NCBI RefSeq assembly: GCF_000820025.1
Contig: NZ_CDBI01000011.1
Span: 1-54,385, forward strand
Reading direction: 5' to 3'
From: Aeromonas popoffii
GTDB taxonomy: Bacteria > Pseudomonadota > Gammaproteobacteria > Enterobacterales > Aeromonadaceae
DNA length: 54,385 nucleotides
Shown: positions 42,257 to 50,534 of the stretch, one piece after another
Numbering within the stretch: the stretch's first letter is position 1
How the letters are laid out: the number at the start of each line of letters is the position of its first letter
The notes under the pieces: generated by a model
Told to the model about the DNA's origin: nothing
Database searches by the model: none
Seen by the model: only the letters and a program-made list of their open reading frames with translations
Translations under genes and position numbers: made by a program

Positions 42257-42289
42257 CTGTACTTCTTCGTTCCCGGCCGGAACATTGTT

Positions 42290-42321
42290 TGGTGGAGCTG
42301 GGGGGATTTGAACCCCCGTCC
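42290..42321 (-). other. 3' end of ssrA (tmRNA) - prophage attachment site
   Basis: The minus strand reads GGACGGGGGTTCAAATC followed by CCCCCAGCTCCACCA: the tmRNA T-arm and acceptor end. No tmRNA body follows on the phage side; the integrase gene begins its 3' end 41 bases away. This is the second att copy carried by the phage, so an intact ssrA is expected at the other prophage end, beyond this window. Confidence 0.85.
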
Positions 42322-42361
42322 AAATCAACTTTACCAATTGAAATATAAGGTGTTTTTATCT

Positions 42362-43531
42362 TCATTTTGTAATTTGGATCGGGATTGGCGCTTTTGCCGT
42401 CTGGCCGTCGTACTCGGAAAGGTAGGATCCATAGTGCCGAAATAGCATTTCAGGCCCCTTGTGTCCCATCTGGCCGGCGAGCCAAAACAGGTTGCATCCA
42501 CGGCTGATGTTGGCCGTCGCATAGGTGTGCCTGGTTTGGTAGAGGTGGCGATAGCGAACGCCTGAGCGACGGAGTGTGTAGAGCCATGCTTTTTTCCGGA
42601 TCGGCTCGGCCCCGGGCCATGGCTTGCCCAGCTTTGGATCTTCAAAAACGAGTTCTGAACGCATGAAGGTGAAGCGCTTCTGGCTGTTCAGCGCGGCAAT
42701 AGCCTCCTTAGTCAGCTCGATTATGCGGGTGCCAGCTCTTGTCTTGGTGCTTTTTGTAATGCCGACGACCGTAGCGCTGGAGATGGCGACCGTGTTGCCG
42801 ATCCAGTCTATCGATGACCAGCTCAGGGCGCAGATCTCGGATGGCCGCATTCCAGTGGCAAAAGCAAAGGCGAACAGGCTTGCCCACTGTTCGTTGATTT
42901 TTCTGGCAGTCGTTAAGATCGCTTCCACCTCTGCCGGGGTGAACGGGTCAACGTCCCTAACTGCTCGTTCAGAAGCTGAATCCACGTCCAAATATCTGGA
43001 AACCGAGATCAGTGATACTGGGTTCGCCTGCAGCAGTCCGTCCGTCACAGCTTCATCTATGGAGCTGCGCAGAAATGACAGCCGGTTGCGTGCCGTCTTG
43101 GCGGAGGTATTGCTTCTGATCAGCCAGTTTTTCACCAAGGCGGGTGTGAGGTCGGAGACCGTCACCTGGTGTAGATCCGTCAGAGCGGTGCAGCACTTGC
43201 GGTACCCGACCATAGTTGACGGGCTAAGCCCTCGGACTTCACAGCGGTGGATGTACTCGTTCAGATAGTCGGCCACCTTGGCGGCGATGGATGCGCCGCC
43301 GAAGATGCGCAGTTTCTTGGACTTCGGAAAGTAGTCGGCGTAGGCGAACTGGCCGCGCTCAATCTTTCCCTGTATCTCGCCAAGTAGCCGCGAGGCATAG
43401 CGCACGTTGGCGGTGGAGTTTGGTAGATTGGAAATGGGCTCGCGACAGCGAACCCCCCTGAAGGTAAAGGTGATGTTGATGGTATCACTGCGCAGCGTCA
43501 CGCCGCGCGGGAGCTGTTTTTCATTGCCCAC
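42362..43531 (-). CDS. int: phage tyrosine integrase
   Basis: Site-specific recombinase, 389 residues. It has an N-terminal Arm-binding domain (GVTLRSDTINITFTFRGVRC), a SAM-like core-binding domain (VADYLNEYIHRCEVRGLSP) and the catalytic domain. The latter has the first Arg in ATGMRPSEICALSW, the HxxR box as HLYQTRHTYATANI and the nucleophile Tyr in GHKGPEMLFRHYGSY. It starts at GTG 43531 with AGAGG seven bases ahead. Its 3' end abuts the ssrA att site, so it recombines phage with tmRNA. It overlaps the excisionase-like gene by 34 bases. Confidence 0.93.
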   Translation of the reverse strand: MGNEKQLPRGVTLRSDTINITFTFRGVRCREPISNLPNSTANVRYASRLLGEIQGKIERGQFAYADYFPKSKKLRIFGGASIAAKVADYLNEYIHRCEVRGLSPSTMVGYRKCCTALTDLHQVTVSDLTPALVKNWLIRSNTSAKTARNRLSFLRSSIDEAVTDGLLQANPVSLISVSRYLDVDSASERAVRDVDPFTPAEVEAILTTARKINEQWASLFAFAFATGMRPSEICALSWSSIDWIGNTVAISSATVVGITKSTKTRAGTRIIELTKEAIAALNSQKRFTFMRSELVFEDPKLGKPWPGAEPIRKKAWLYTLRRSGVRYRHLYQTRHTYATANISRGCNLFWLAGQMGHKGPEMLFRHYGSYLSEYDGQTAKAPIPIQITK

Positions 43532-43755
43532 TTCATTACCTCTGCAATGTTAACCCAACGCTCCTTGGCCCCGTCAACGTTGACTATTTGGATTCCCAGC
43601 TGCCAGATGCCTCGCTGGATGCGCTTGTTGATAGTGTCGCGGTCGGTGATTTCGATCGTACTGAGGTAGGTACTTAGCGGGATGGCGTCAGGCAATCTCA
43701 TTATGAGGAGCTGGCCCTGGATCTGGCTTTTGGCGGGATCGGTAGTTGTTTCCAT
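43498..43755 (-). CDS. putative excisionase / phage DNA-binding protein
   Basis: A small 85-residue protein directly upstream of and overlapping int, the normal place of xis. Segments LPDAIPLSTYLSTIEITDRD and INKRIQRGIWQLGIQIV read like a winged-helix recognition unit that names its DNA-binding residue pairs, and WVNIAEVMKW ends it. AGGACC precedes its ATG. Family assignment is by position and size; an excisionase role is inferred. Confidence 0.65.
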   Translation of the reverse strand: METTTDPAKSQIQGQLLIMRLPDAIPLSTYLSTIEITDRDTINKRIQRGIWQLGIQIVNVDGAKERWVNIAEVMKWAMKNSSRAA

Positions 43756-44125
43756 GGTGGTTGGTCCTCGTCAATCTGGTGATTTCATCCCGGCCCGCTC
43801 GGTTGTAGAGGTAACATTCGACTTGTTTCCTGCTACTCACCGCTTGGTCAAGGCGGTATTCCCCGAACGCCGGGCGTTTGAGTTTGTGTTGGTTGGCCAG
43901 TCGGCCGATGGCCTGGGCGCTGACCCCCAACTCTTTGCCCAGTTCGGTTGCGCTCCAGAGTTGGCCGGCAATCCGTGGCGCTTCGATAGGTAGATCGAAG
44001 TGGGCTAGGATACGACCGATCTCGGCGAGCTTGGCCGATCGGGAAAGGGTGGGGGAGCGAACGGTGCTGACCAGATCATTGAGCAGCTGGCTGTCTTGGT
44101 CGATGGTCAGTTGAAGCTGTTGCAT
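43688..44125 (-). CDS. phage HTH protein
   Basis: A 145-residue protein overlapping the next gene by 68 bases. A helix-turn-helix is evident: WSATELGKELGVSAQAIGRLAN. The N-terminal part is helical (LTIDQDSQLLNDLVSTVRS) and the basic tail (RTNHHGNNYRSRQKPDPG) lies in the overlap. AGGAGGGCC stands upstream of its ATG. Its role is unknown; a DNA-binding regulator or accessory factor of integration is possible. Confidence 0.6.
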   Translation of the reverse strand: MQQLQLTIDQDSQLLNDLVSTVRSPTLSRSAKLAEIGRILAHFDLPIEAPRIAGQLWSATELGKELGVSAQAIGRLANQHKLKRPAFGEYRLDQAVSSRKQVECYLYNRAGRDEITRLTRTNHHGNNYRSRQKPDPGPAPHNEIA

Positions 44126-44227
44126 TGTGGGGCCCTCCTGTCCCAGAGGATGGGGTGCCAGTGTGGTTGATGGAAGGGCCGCTTAATGTTTTTAGCTGCT
44201 CATGACGCATTCAATTAATTGATATAA

Positions 44228-44557
44228 CTATATTTTTTCAACTCTCACAGCTGTTCCATAGCATAGAACTTCTGAAAGGCTGGATACTTCAGCAGTATCA
44301 AATCGCATTCCGATGACAGCGTTTGCATCAAGTTCGATGGCACAAAGCTCCATCTTCATTTGAGCTTTCTCTCTGGTTTGTTCACATACTTCAATTAATG
44401 CACCTATTTCACCACCAACAATGGATTTAAATCCTGCACTAAACCCCTGAGACAGTGTCGGTGCACGAACAACAATTCCTTTTACTAAACCTTTAAATTC
44501 AATGACTTTGTACCCTGGGATATCTTGAGTTGTTGATAGTAGTAATAGGCTAGACAT
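44228..44557 (-). CDS. YbjQ / UPF0145-family protein
   Basis: A 109-residue protein of the heavy-metal-binding-domain YbjQ family. It has LLLLSTTQDIPGYKVIEFKG, LVKGIVVRAP, FSAGFKSIVGGEIGALIEVC (family IVGGRSGAY), and LDANAVIGMRFDT (family ADAVVGIDID) with a C-terminal GTAVRVE. Members form pentamers of unknown function and are common as moron-like genes. It sits alone in the early region of the prophage in a slightly AT-richer patch. Confidence 0.75.
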   Translation of the reverse strand: MSSLLLLSTTQDIPGYKVIEFKGLVKGIVVRAPTLSQGFSAGFKSIVGGEIGALIEVCEQTREKAQMKMELCAIELDANAVIGMRFDTAEVSSLSEVLCYGTAVRVEKI

Positions 44558-44902
44558 CGGGGGGGCCTCAATATGGGGGATGCTGTAAAAATCGAATGAA
44601 TACGAAAAAAAAATGCGATACCAATATTATTCTTTGTACTCATGGTAAGCATCTGTTTTCCATGATTTTGCCTGAAGTCCACCTTGCTGAGCTACACCTA
44701 TTTATTGGATATTTGGCTAGTTACTTATTGGCATCGAGAAGTCGCCTTTTCGGGGGCAGTCAGCATTTCCAGCTGCGGTACCCGATAAAACCAGGATCCC
44801 GCACCTGTCGAAATGACAGGACCGGGAGATGGGCGATCAGGATCTTGAGCTGGGGGTTATCTGGCTGTCGATGGTGACCCGGGCGTCGGGGTTGATGCGC
44901 AG
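44558..44902. other. non-coding stretch
   Basis: No supported gene; reading frames here do not resemble known phage proteins. A CACCTGTCG-rich patch at 44800-44830 forms CTGTCGAAATGACAG hairpin. AT-rich at the left and GC-rich at the right, which suggests a recombination joint. Confidence 0.35.
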
Positions 44903-44974
44903 TTATCGCTCACGTACATCAGTAGCTTCTTCTCGGGTCAACCCTGGTTGGATAATGGGCTTTCTGTAGCGCAT
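44903..44974 (-). pseudogene. 23-residue phage ORF, probably cut short by a stop
   Basis: Excellent ribosome site (GGAGGTGAGCA) before the ATG, then MRYRKPIIQPGLTREEATD and stop at residue 24. The same frame continues LRINPDARVTIDSQITPSS, which reads like the rest of a small protein, so a nonsense mutation of a ~45-residue gene is plausible. Confidence 0.35.
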
Positions 44975-44977
44975 TGC

Positions 44978-45166
44978 TCACCTCCGAAGCCTTTGGTGGC
45001 TCTGTGTTTGCAACATGTGAATCTTGCGGGCCGCAGCTTCGGCGGTTTGTCGATCGCATATCGTGCCTCCTGGGAGGACGAACATGTCGGGCTGCTTGGG
45101 ATGAGGCATGACGACGCCAAACCCAATAACTACTGCACCGCAGTAGGGGCTTTCAGTCTTTTGCAT
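44978..45166 (-). CDS. small phage protein
   Basis: A 62-residue hypothetical protein, AGGA five to six bases upstream of the ATG. Sequence includes SPYCGAVVIGFGVVMPHPK and LPGGTICDRQTAEAAARKIH; the latter resembles the end of many small early phage proteins of unknown function. It lies 59 bases downstream of the methylase gene in the same direction. Confidence 0.5.
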   Translation of the reverse strand: MQKTESPYCGAVVIGFGVVMPHPKQPDMFVLPGGTICDRQTAEAAARKIHMLQTQSHQRLRR

Positions 45167-45225
45167 GAGAGTCCTATGAGTTATCCACCGTTTCTGTGTG
45201 GCTATCGGTGGATGGTTTGGGGGTA

Positions 45226-45804
45226 TCAGGCTATAGCGCTGATGGGCTCTGCTCCGGCGAGCATCAGCGATTGCTTACTGACATCTGAAATCCGGCAGGT
45301 GCTGCGCCAGTTCGGGGCGAAAATAAGAAACATGGAGCCTTTCGGGTTACCCTTCATTTCCAGGCCGGTTCTCTTGTCGATGAAGTTGATCCGGCCATTG
45401 CGCCATTTACCCCTTTCATCGTGGTAGCCCTTGATGTGACGTACTTCACTGGCCATGTCCCCTGGATACCATTCAGTGCTGGTGTCTTGCGGTACCAGCA
45501 TGACGGTGCCGATGCCCTTCCTTTGCTGCTCAATGGCCTTATCTACCCATGGGCCGATAGCGGAATAGGGCGGGTTAAGCCAAGCCCAGGGAGCGCGTAG
45601 AAGAGGGTTGATGAAGTCACCCCAATCCACGCGCAGAGCATCAATGCCCGGCGTCAGGTAGTGTGAACATAAGGCTGTCTCTGGCAGGGCCGCTGCATCG
45701 AGAGCAAAGTTGAACTCACGATCCAACGCTCGAAAAAGGAACATTGGGGTCTGGGTGAGATCTCGGGTGTCATCAGGAGTCGTTGAACCTCGGTAATCAG
45801 CCAT
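45226..45804 (-). CDS. phage DNA N-6-adenine methyltransferase
   Basis: Dam-type phage methylase of about 192 residues. It carries the catalytic motif IV as WLNPPYSAIGPWVDKA (NPPY) and a SAM-contacting region FALDAAALPETALCSHYLTP near the start. C-terminal motifs GTVMLVPQDTSTEWYP and KGSMFLIFAPNW are typical of the DNA_N-6-adenine-Mtase family. It methylates adenine in GATC-like sites and may protect phage DNA or tune expression. ATG 45804 with GAGGAG nine bases before; a TTG directly ahead is less likely. Confidence 0.85.
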   Translation of the reverse strand: MADYRGSTTPDDTRDLTQTPMFLFRALDREFNFALDAAALPETALCSHYLTPGIDALRVDWGDFINPLLRAPWAWLNPPYSAIGPWVDKAIEQQRKGIGTVMLVPQDTSTEWYPGDMASEVRHIKGYHDERGKWRNGRINFIDKRTGLEMKGNPKGSMFLIFAPNWRSTCRISDVSKQSLMLAGAEPISAIA

Positions 45805-45816
45805 CAAGCCAGCTCC

Positions 45817-46905
45817 TCAGTAATTGATAGTCAGGTGCGCGATCTTGTGGCTGGCGATGTGCTTAATGAGGGTTATGGCTTTATCTTCCTCAATGCCGAG
45901 CCCCATAAGGTCCATCATGATTGAGCTGTGGATCCGGCCGCGGTGATCTTGGTCGGCAAGGCGGCGGGCATCTTCTTCGTCTTTGAGGCGTTGTTCGTCG
46001 GCAATGTGCTGGCGTTCCTGCTCTGCCGCGTGGGTCGCCGCTTCTTCAGCTTGTTGTGCTGCGTTGTCTTCAGCCTGCTGGCGGGCCAGCTCGGCAGCTT
46101 CTGCATCACATCGGGCTTGAGCTTCGCGCCCTATTGCTACTTGGGTTTGGCGCAGAGCTTCCTGCTCACGGTGCTGAGCAGCTTCACGCTCGAGACGTTG
46201 ACGGTCTTCTTCCTGGATGCGAGCGCCCTCAGCGGCTTGATCTGCTATCAGGCGTTCGCGGTCGATACGATCTTGCTCGGCCTGCTTTTTACGCAATTCT
46301 TCCAGCTCGACCTGCTCGGCTTCGTATTTCAGCCGGGTGGCCAGAGTATCACCAAGGCGCTTGGCAGCCAGTTCCTTGGCCACGGTAGCCTGTGGCAGCA
46401 GCTCCTGCCAGCTATCGTCCAGGGCTGCCTGCTCGACCTCCAGTAGCATTGTTTGCAAATCGGCGGCGGTGAACTCGTGGCCGCCTGAAGCGCCAAGATC
46501 TTTCAGCATTGTGAGTCGGTCTTGCAGGGCGGTAACCCGGGTTGCCTCTGCTTCTTCAAATTTGGTGAGTGGTGTGCGCACTTCGTCTTTAAGGGCGTCC
46601 ATGAAATCACGGAAAATCTTGCGGTTGGCGTCGAGCTTGTTGGGCTTCGCCTTGAGATCGTCGGCCAGCTCCTTGCCAAAGCCCTCTCCGTACACTTTGA
46701 ATTTGGCACAGGAATGGGCCAGGCTCGCGATCTGCTTACGCCCCTTGGCGGTGGATTCGTCTGGCACGATGTTAGTCACCTGCTGACGCACGGCGGCAAG
46801 CATTTCGTGCAGGCCTACGCCCTCAATAAACAAGGCATTAACGCTGGCAGGTTCGATGACAACCAGCTGGTTCTGGGCGGTGTCAGTCTTGGCTTGTTCG
46901 GTCAT
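45817..46905 (-). CDS. phage coiled-coil protein next to recombination genes
   Basis: A 362-residue protein with a folded N-terminal part (NALFIEGVGLHEMLAAVRQQ, FKVYGEGFGKELADDLKAK) and a long, highly charged coiled coil (~170-330, e.g. QVELEELRKKQAEQDRIDR, QQAEDNAAQQAEEAATHA). It ends with IEEDKAITLIKHIASHKI. Similar proteins accompany phage Bet/RecT genes; a role in recombination or DNA handling is inferred. AAGGACC stands before its ATG. Confidence 0.7.
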   Translation of the reverse strand: MTEQAKTDTAQNQLVVIEPASVNALFIEGVGLHEMLAAVRQQVTNIVPDESTAKGRKQIASLAHSCAKFKVYGEGFGKELADDLKAKPNKLDANRKIFRDFMDALKDEVRTPLTKFEEAEATRVTALQDRLTMLKDLGASGGHEFTAADLQTMLLEVEQAALDDSWQELLPQATVAKELAAKRLGDTLATRLKYEAEQVELEELRKKQAEQDRIDRERLIADQAAEGARIQEEDRQRLEREAAQHREQEALRQTQVAIGREAQARCDAEAAELARQQAEDNAAQQAEEAATHAAEQERQHIADEQRLKDEEDARRLADQDHRGRIHSSIMMDLMGLGIEEDKAITLIKHIASHKIAHLTINY

Positions 46906-46984
46906 GTCGGGTCCTTACTCAATAAAAAAGCCCGCTGGTTGACCGGCTGGTGTTAGCGGGCTGGTTAAGTTAAAGGTGACCTGG

Positions 46985-47959
46985 TTACTTGGCTTTGTTG
47001 AGCTGGGCCTTGCGCTCACCGGCCACCTGCTTGATTCCGTCGGTGATTGCTTGGTCAGCGGTTTCGCTGGCCCATGCCCAGGCGCTGGTATAGGCCTGCT
47101 GCCACTCAGCCGTATCACTGGCCCCCTCGATGGCGGCACAGTGGTCGGCGTAGGCGTTGGCATGGTCAACCCCAGCGGACGCTTCATGTTCGGTGGCCTG
47201 CTCGTGGTCTAGGGTGACCGGAGCGGTGTGTTGGCCGCGCATGGCATCCAAGGCTCGACTCTTGGCGGGAACGCTCAGGGGCGGCTGGGTGCCAGGGATC
47301 TCGTTGATGATGATTTCCTTACCTTCCATTTCCTCTGCGGTGGGCTCACTGCCTATCTCTGGCCATGCCTTGCGCAGGGATTGCGCCTCAGTGCACTTGG
47401 CAAGTTGGGCATAAGGGCGCTTACGCCACATGGCGTTGGGGCATTCAGTCTTGTTGCTCTGGGTAGCGTAATTTTCCTTCCAGCGCTCCAGGGCATGGAA
47501 GGTTACCCGCTGCCCATTCACCATCTTGTAGACGGTGTACTTGCACCACTGAGGGTAGGTGACCTTGATCTTGGCGTTCTGGTTGTAGGGGTCTTGGAAC
47601 TCCTCGGTCACATCCGGTCCGAACACGGGCTCGTCGGCGCCGGCATAGTTGCCGGAGCGGTCAGCCTGGATCCGGTACATGCCGATCCCGGGCATCGGTA
47701 CATCCCGCCATACCTTTTCCTTAGTGCGGGCATCCGTGACCTGCATGGGGACCAGATGGACGGGTTTGAGCAGGATGTCTAGGCCTCGGGCCTTGCAGTA
47801 GTCGATGGCCATGACAATCGAGTCTGGGTTGGCGCCAGGGTAGATGGTGTTGCACAGGGCGTTCCAGGTTGGCTCGTCGATGCCGCGCTGTACGAGCATG
47901 GGGAACTGGGCGGCAAAGTTCTCGACCGCCTGCTGCTTGATGCTGGTGATGTTGCTCAT
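46985..47959 (-). CDS. bet: phage single-strand annealing protein Bet (RecT/Bet family)
   Basis: A 324-residue recombinase of the lambda Bet type. Landmarks: IYPGANPDSIVMAIDYCKA, LDILLKPVHLVPMQV, WRDVPMPGIGMYRIQADRSG, YTVYKMVNGQRVTFHALERW and MWRKRPYAQLAKCTEAQSLR, followed by a flexible acidic tail. It anneals complementary single strands in phage recombination, together with the exonuclease gene that overlaps it by four bases upstream. AAGGAG lies before the ATG at 47959; the in-frame ATG at 48028 lies inside the exonuclease gene. Confidence 0.9.
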   Translation of the reverse strand: MSNITSIKQQAVENFAAQFPMLVQRGIDEPTWNALCNTIYPGANPDSIVMAIDYCKARGLDILLKPVHLVPMQVTDARTKEKVWRDVPMPGIGMYRIQADRSGNYAGADEPVFGPDVTEEFQDPYNQNAKIKVTYPQWCKYTVYKMVNGQRVTFHALERWKENYATQSNKTECPNAMWRKRPYAQLAKCTEAQSLRKAWPEIGSEPTAEEMEGKEIIINEIPGTQPPLSVPAKSRALDAMRGQHTAPVTLDHEQATEHEASAGVDHANAYADHCAAIEGASDTAEWQQAYTSAWAWASETADQAITDGIKQVAGERKAQLNKAK

Positions 47960-48798
47960 GCTGCTCTCCTTGCCCATGCCGGGCGGGTAAGTGGTATCAG
48001 GTCGTGCCAGTCGTTGTTGACGCGGCACTCGTGGAATTTCTGCAGGTCACGGCGGTAGAGGTCTTTGCCTGACTCTTTCCACTCAGGCTCCAGCGGGCGA
48101 ACCCGTACCGGGTAGCGGCCACACTCAATGGATGAGCTGACCGCCAGAAAGATGAAGTCAGGTAATTCGCCGTAGATCTGAAAGAAGCCATCCGAATACA
48201 TTGCGTCCTGGACGTGATAGCGGAACTCCTCCACGTGGCGTTCGAAGCGGGCCATGTCGTCCACCTTTTTCACGTCGGCCAGGATAGGGAAGTCACTGAG
48301 CTTCTTGTCTGGGCGGCACCGGCAGAGCTCTTCTGTTTCTGAGTCGGTCCAGTAGAGCGACCCTTCGCAGATACCATCTTGTTCCAGCAGCCAGCGGGCG
48401 TCAGGGTGGGCAAACACGCTTTCACGCATCAACAGCAGCTTGCGGTCGTCTTCGAACGAGAGAATTGTCTTACCCAGCTCCGCGCAACTAGCCAGGAACT
48501 CCTTCTCTTCATCCTTGCCTGCATTGGTGCGGCGATTGAACTCCGGGGCGATGATGAAGCGATCCTTGAATTCCTCCGGTTCCAGCAGCAGGCAATGCAG
48601 GGCTTTACCCATATCCAGCGGCTTTAGCTTTTCATCATCGACCGGCGCACTCTTGCGCCAGAGATAGGTGGCGGGACTCTCGGCAATATCATCCAACTGA
48701 GACTTACTGACGCCTTGGCCTGCGTGGTACTGCTCGTTGCTCAGCCCCATCACCATGCCGTGTGGCAGCGCCAGGCTGGTATCGACAGGGACGTTCAT
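47956..48798 (-). CDS. RecE-like exonuclease (PD-(D/E)XK, DUF3799)
   Basis: A 280-residue nuclease. Motifs: YHAGQGVSKSQLDDIAESPA at the start, LDMGKALHCLLLEPEEF (active-site helix), then DKKLSDFPILADVKKVDDM, in which D..K-K is the catalytic Asp-Xn-(E/D)XK-type core, followed by the helix YHVQDAMYSDGF (family QaAfY). It makes 3' single-strand tails for Bet. Start ATG 48798 with GAGGAG; the earlier 48828 start lies in the previous gene. Stop overlaps the Bet start (ATGA). Confidence 0.85.
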   Translation of the reverse strand: MNVPVDTSLALPHGMVMGLSNEQYHAGQGVSKSQLDDIAESPATYLWRKSAPVDDEKLKPLDMGKALHCLLLEPEEFKDRFIIAPEFNRRTNAGKDEEKEFLASCAELGKTILSFEDDRKLLLMRESVFAHPDARWLLEQDGICEGSLYWTDSETEELCRCRPDKKLSDFPILADVKKVDDMARFERHVEEFRYHVQDAMYSDGFFQIYGELPDFIFLAVSSSIECGRYPVRVRPLEPEWKESGKDLYRRDLQKFHECRVNNDWHDLIPLTRPAWARRAA

Positions 48799-49160
48799 GC
48801 TGCGCTCCTCTGCTGGTATTGCTCCCACTGCTCGTCGCCCATGGCATCTTCAAGTCCGGCAACATGGTTGCTCCATGCGTCGTCTGCCAGAACTGTCAGT
48901 CCTTCTTCCAGTAGCCGCTGGACCTGGAGGGTGAGCGGTACTTTGTCGCCAGACACCATCAGCAGGTAAATAGCCTGGTTGAGCTGTGTAGCTTGGTCGG
49001 TATTGACCTCGGCCAACAAGGTGGCCGCGTCTGTGTCGAGCTGGCCGGACAGAAGTGGGAGGCGGTTAGTCTCTACCCATTGGGCAATCCATTCAGCCCT
49101 GGCGATAACCTCAGCCTCTTTGCTGTCGAGCAGGGCAAGTAGGGTATGTTCGGTGGTCAT
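48795..49160 (-). CDS. hypothetical phage protein
   Basis: A 121-residue acidic helical protein without known motif (LLDSKEAEVIARAEWIAQWV, TQLNQAIYLLMVSGDKVP, WEQYQQRSAA). GGAGAG precedes the ATG and its stop overlaps the exonuclease start by four bases (ATGA), so the three genes are translated as one block. Location suggests an accessory of the recombination module. Confidence 0.6.
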   Translation of the reverse strand: MTTEHTLLALLDSKEAEVIARAEWIAQWVETNRLPLLSGQLDTDAATLLAEVNTDQATQLNQAIYLLMVSGDKVPLTLQVQRLLEEGLTVLADDAWSNHVAGLEDAMGDEQWEQYQQRSAA

Positions 49161-49174
49161 GGCGAACTCTCCGG

Positions 49175-49447
49175 TTAGGCTATGGTCTGCTCGGCCATTT
49201 GGCCGGTAGTAAGCCAGATGAAGTGGGTTGAGAGCTCGGGGTGCTGTGCGATCAACAGCAGGGTACCGCCGCCAATCTCCCGGTAGTTCAGCTCGTAGTT
49301 CTTGAGCGTGCTGGGGGGGATCCCCAGCAAGTCGGCGAACTTCGGCCTGCTTAGGCCAAGACGCTCACGCAATTCACGCAGGCGCTTGCGGCACTCGTCA
49401 TTGAGTCGGGGGATAGTCTCGTTGCACTGCTCGGTACGTTTTTTCAT
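49175..49447 (-). CDS. XRE-type HTH regulator of the phage
   Basis: A 90-residue DNA-binding protein with a Cro/CI-type helix-turn-helix: RKRLRELRERLGLSRPKFAD, LLGIPPSTLKNYELN. The C-terminal tail (LLLIAQHPELSTHFIWLTTG) is the conserved part of a phage regulator family. AAAGGACCCGACC precedes the ATG. It is different from the CI-like repressor at 50912. It probably controls late or accessory leftward genes. Confidence 0.75.
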   Translation of the reverse strand: MKKRTEQCNETIPRLNDECRKRLRELRERLGLSRPKFADLLGIPPSTLKNYELNYREIGGGTLLLIAQHPELSTHFIWLTTGQMAEQTIA

Positions 49448-49474
49448 GGTCGGGTCCTTTGGTGGTTCTAGTGG

Positions 49475-49708
49475 CTACTTGTTGTTGCGACTTGCTGAGA
49501 TGCGATCCGCCATCCAAGCCTCAACTTCGGATTCGATGAAGGCGACTGACCTAGCGGATAAGTGGATTGGTTGAGGAAAATCTTTCTTGTTGATAAGGTC
49601 GTAGATGCTGGACTTGCAAAGTCCTGTTTTCTTGATGACCTCACGCATTCGAATGAAGCGAAGAGGGGTTGGCTCATTCGAGGGGCATTTCTCAGTTTGG
49701 TCATTCAT
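49475..49708 (-). CDS. AlpA-family transcriptional regulator
   Basis: A 77-residue MerR-like winged helix protein: IRMREVIKKTGLCKSSIYDL, INKKDFPQPIHLSARSVAFI, ESEVEAWMADRI. This is the full AlpA motif, used by phages and islands to activate excision or nearby genes. It may link to the int/xis cassette at the end of the leftward operon. GAGGCCC lies before its ATG. Confidence 0.85.
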   Translation of the reverse strand: MNDQTEKCPSNEPTPLRFIRMREVIKKTGLCKSSIYDLINKKDFPQPIHLSARSVAFIESEVEAWMADRISASRNNK

Positions 49709-49774
49709 ATTTAGGGCCTCTTGATATGCGGTTATCCGAAGGCGGCCGCTGTTTTAGCAGAACCGCCTTGGGAT

Positions 49775-49792
49775 ACCGGCTTGCAAGCCGGT
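49775..49792. repeat. perfect 18-bp palindrome
   Basis: ACCGGCTTGCAAGCCGGT reads the same on both strands and lies 67 bases upstream of the AlpA-type start, in a gap of 286 bases (49709-49994) that has no gene. It could be a regulator's binding site; a hairpin GGCGG/CCGCC at 49741-49767 is next to it. Confidence 0.55.
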
Positions 49793-49994
49793 GCCCTGTC
49801 ACCTTCCTGCCCCACATTCCGGTTTGAACGGGTTAGCGGGGATCTGTCGGGCCAGCAGATTACGAGCGGTGACGGCCCAATCCAGGTTGTTAAAGAGCAG
49901 CTCAACCAAATTTGGCGTGAGCGAAGCCAAAGCATCCTTGTGGTGCTAAAAAAAGCTTTGGCTACGGCGCTATCAGGGAAGCGCCAGACCCGGG

Positions 49995-50240
49995 TCAGAC
50001 TGCGTGGCGGTGGAAATCGGCGCGCCAGTGGAGGAGGGCGTTGTGTTTGGTTAAACCGGTAGTGCGGTGTTGGACTGCACGGGCGGCAACGATGCGGTGT
50101 TGCTCTGCGGCCAGCATAGCGACATAAAGACGTTGTTTGAGGGCTCGGCGGCGGGCTGTATTGCCGTTCAACCGGTCCGCGATGCCGGTAATGATCTGGC
50201 CGGCACAATGCGCGGCTCTGGAAAAAATGTTCTTGGTCAT
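49995..50240 (-). CDS. small basic phage protein (possible antiterminator-like)
   Basis: An 81-residue basic protein starting at the ATG at 50240 (AGGAG ten bases before). An arginine-rich helix, NTARRRALKQRLYVAML, follows a short N-terminal domain and resembles the RNA-binding arm of N-type antiterminators only in spirit. Tail is basic and histidine-rich (TKHNALLHWRADFHRHAV). It is the second gene of the leftward operon, the position of N in lambda. Weak assignment. Confidence 0.45.
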   Translation of the reverse strand: MTKNIFSRAAHCAGQIITGIADRLNGNTARRRALKQRLYVAMLAAEQHRIVAARAVQHRTTGLTKHNALLHWRADFHRHAV

Positions 50241-50364
50241 GGTACATTTGCTCCTGTTGACGGGTTGGTCCCTGTTAACACCGGCCCGCTTTGGCGTGGT
50301 TGGGTCCTGTTGCTGGGGTTGGTCCCCTGGCAATATGACTAGGGGTGGTACCCTGGTCCTTCGA

Positions 50365-50383
50365 AGCCCGCCTTGTGCGGGCT
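50365..50383. terminator. short hairpin
   Basis: Stem AGCCCGC/GCGGGCT, 5-base loop; within a gene-free stretch of 294 bases (50241-50534) filled with repeated GGTCC blocks. It has a weak T-run (TTTGT) on the plus strand only. Confidence 0.35.
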
Positions 50384-50534
50384 TTGTCGTTCTTACGCGC
50401 TGGTCAGGCGCCTTCTACTTTTCCCTGGTTAGGGGTGGGTCCTGTTGCTGGCGGCCATGATTTTTTTCAACCGGTTGAGTACTGAGGCAATGCTCATGCT
50501 GTTGAGTGCTCCCGCACTCGGCGAGAGCGCCTGG

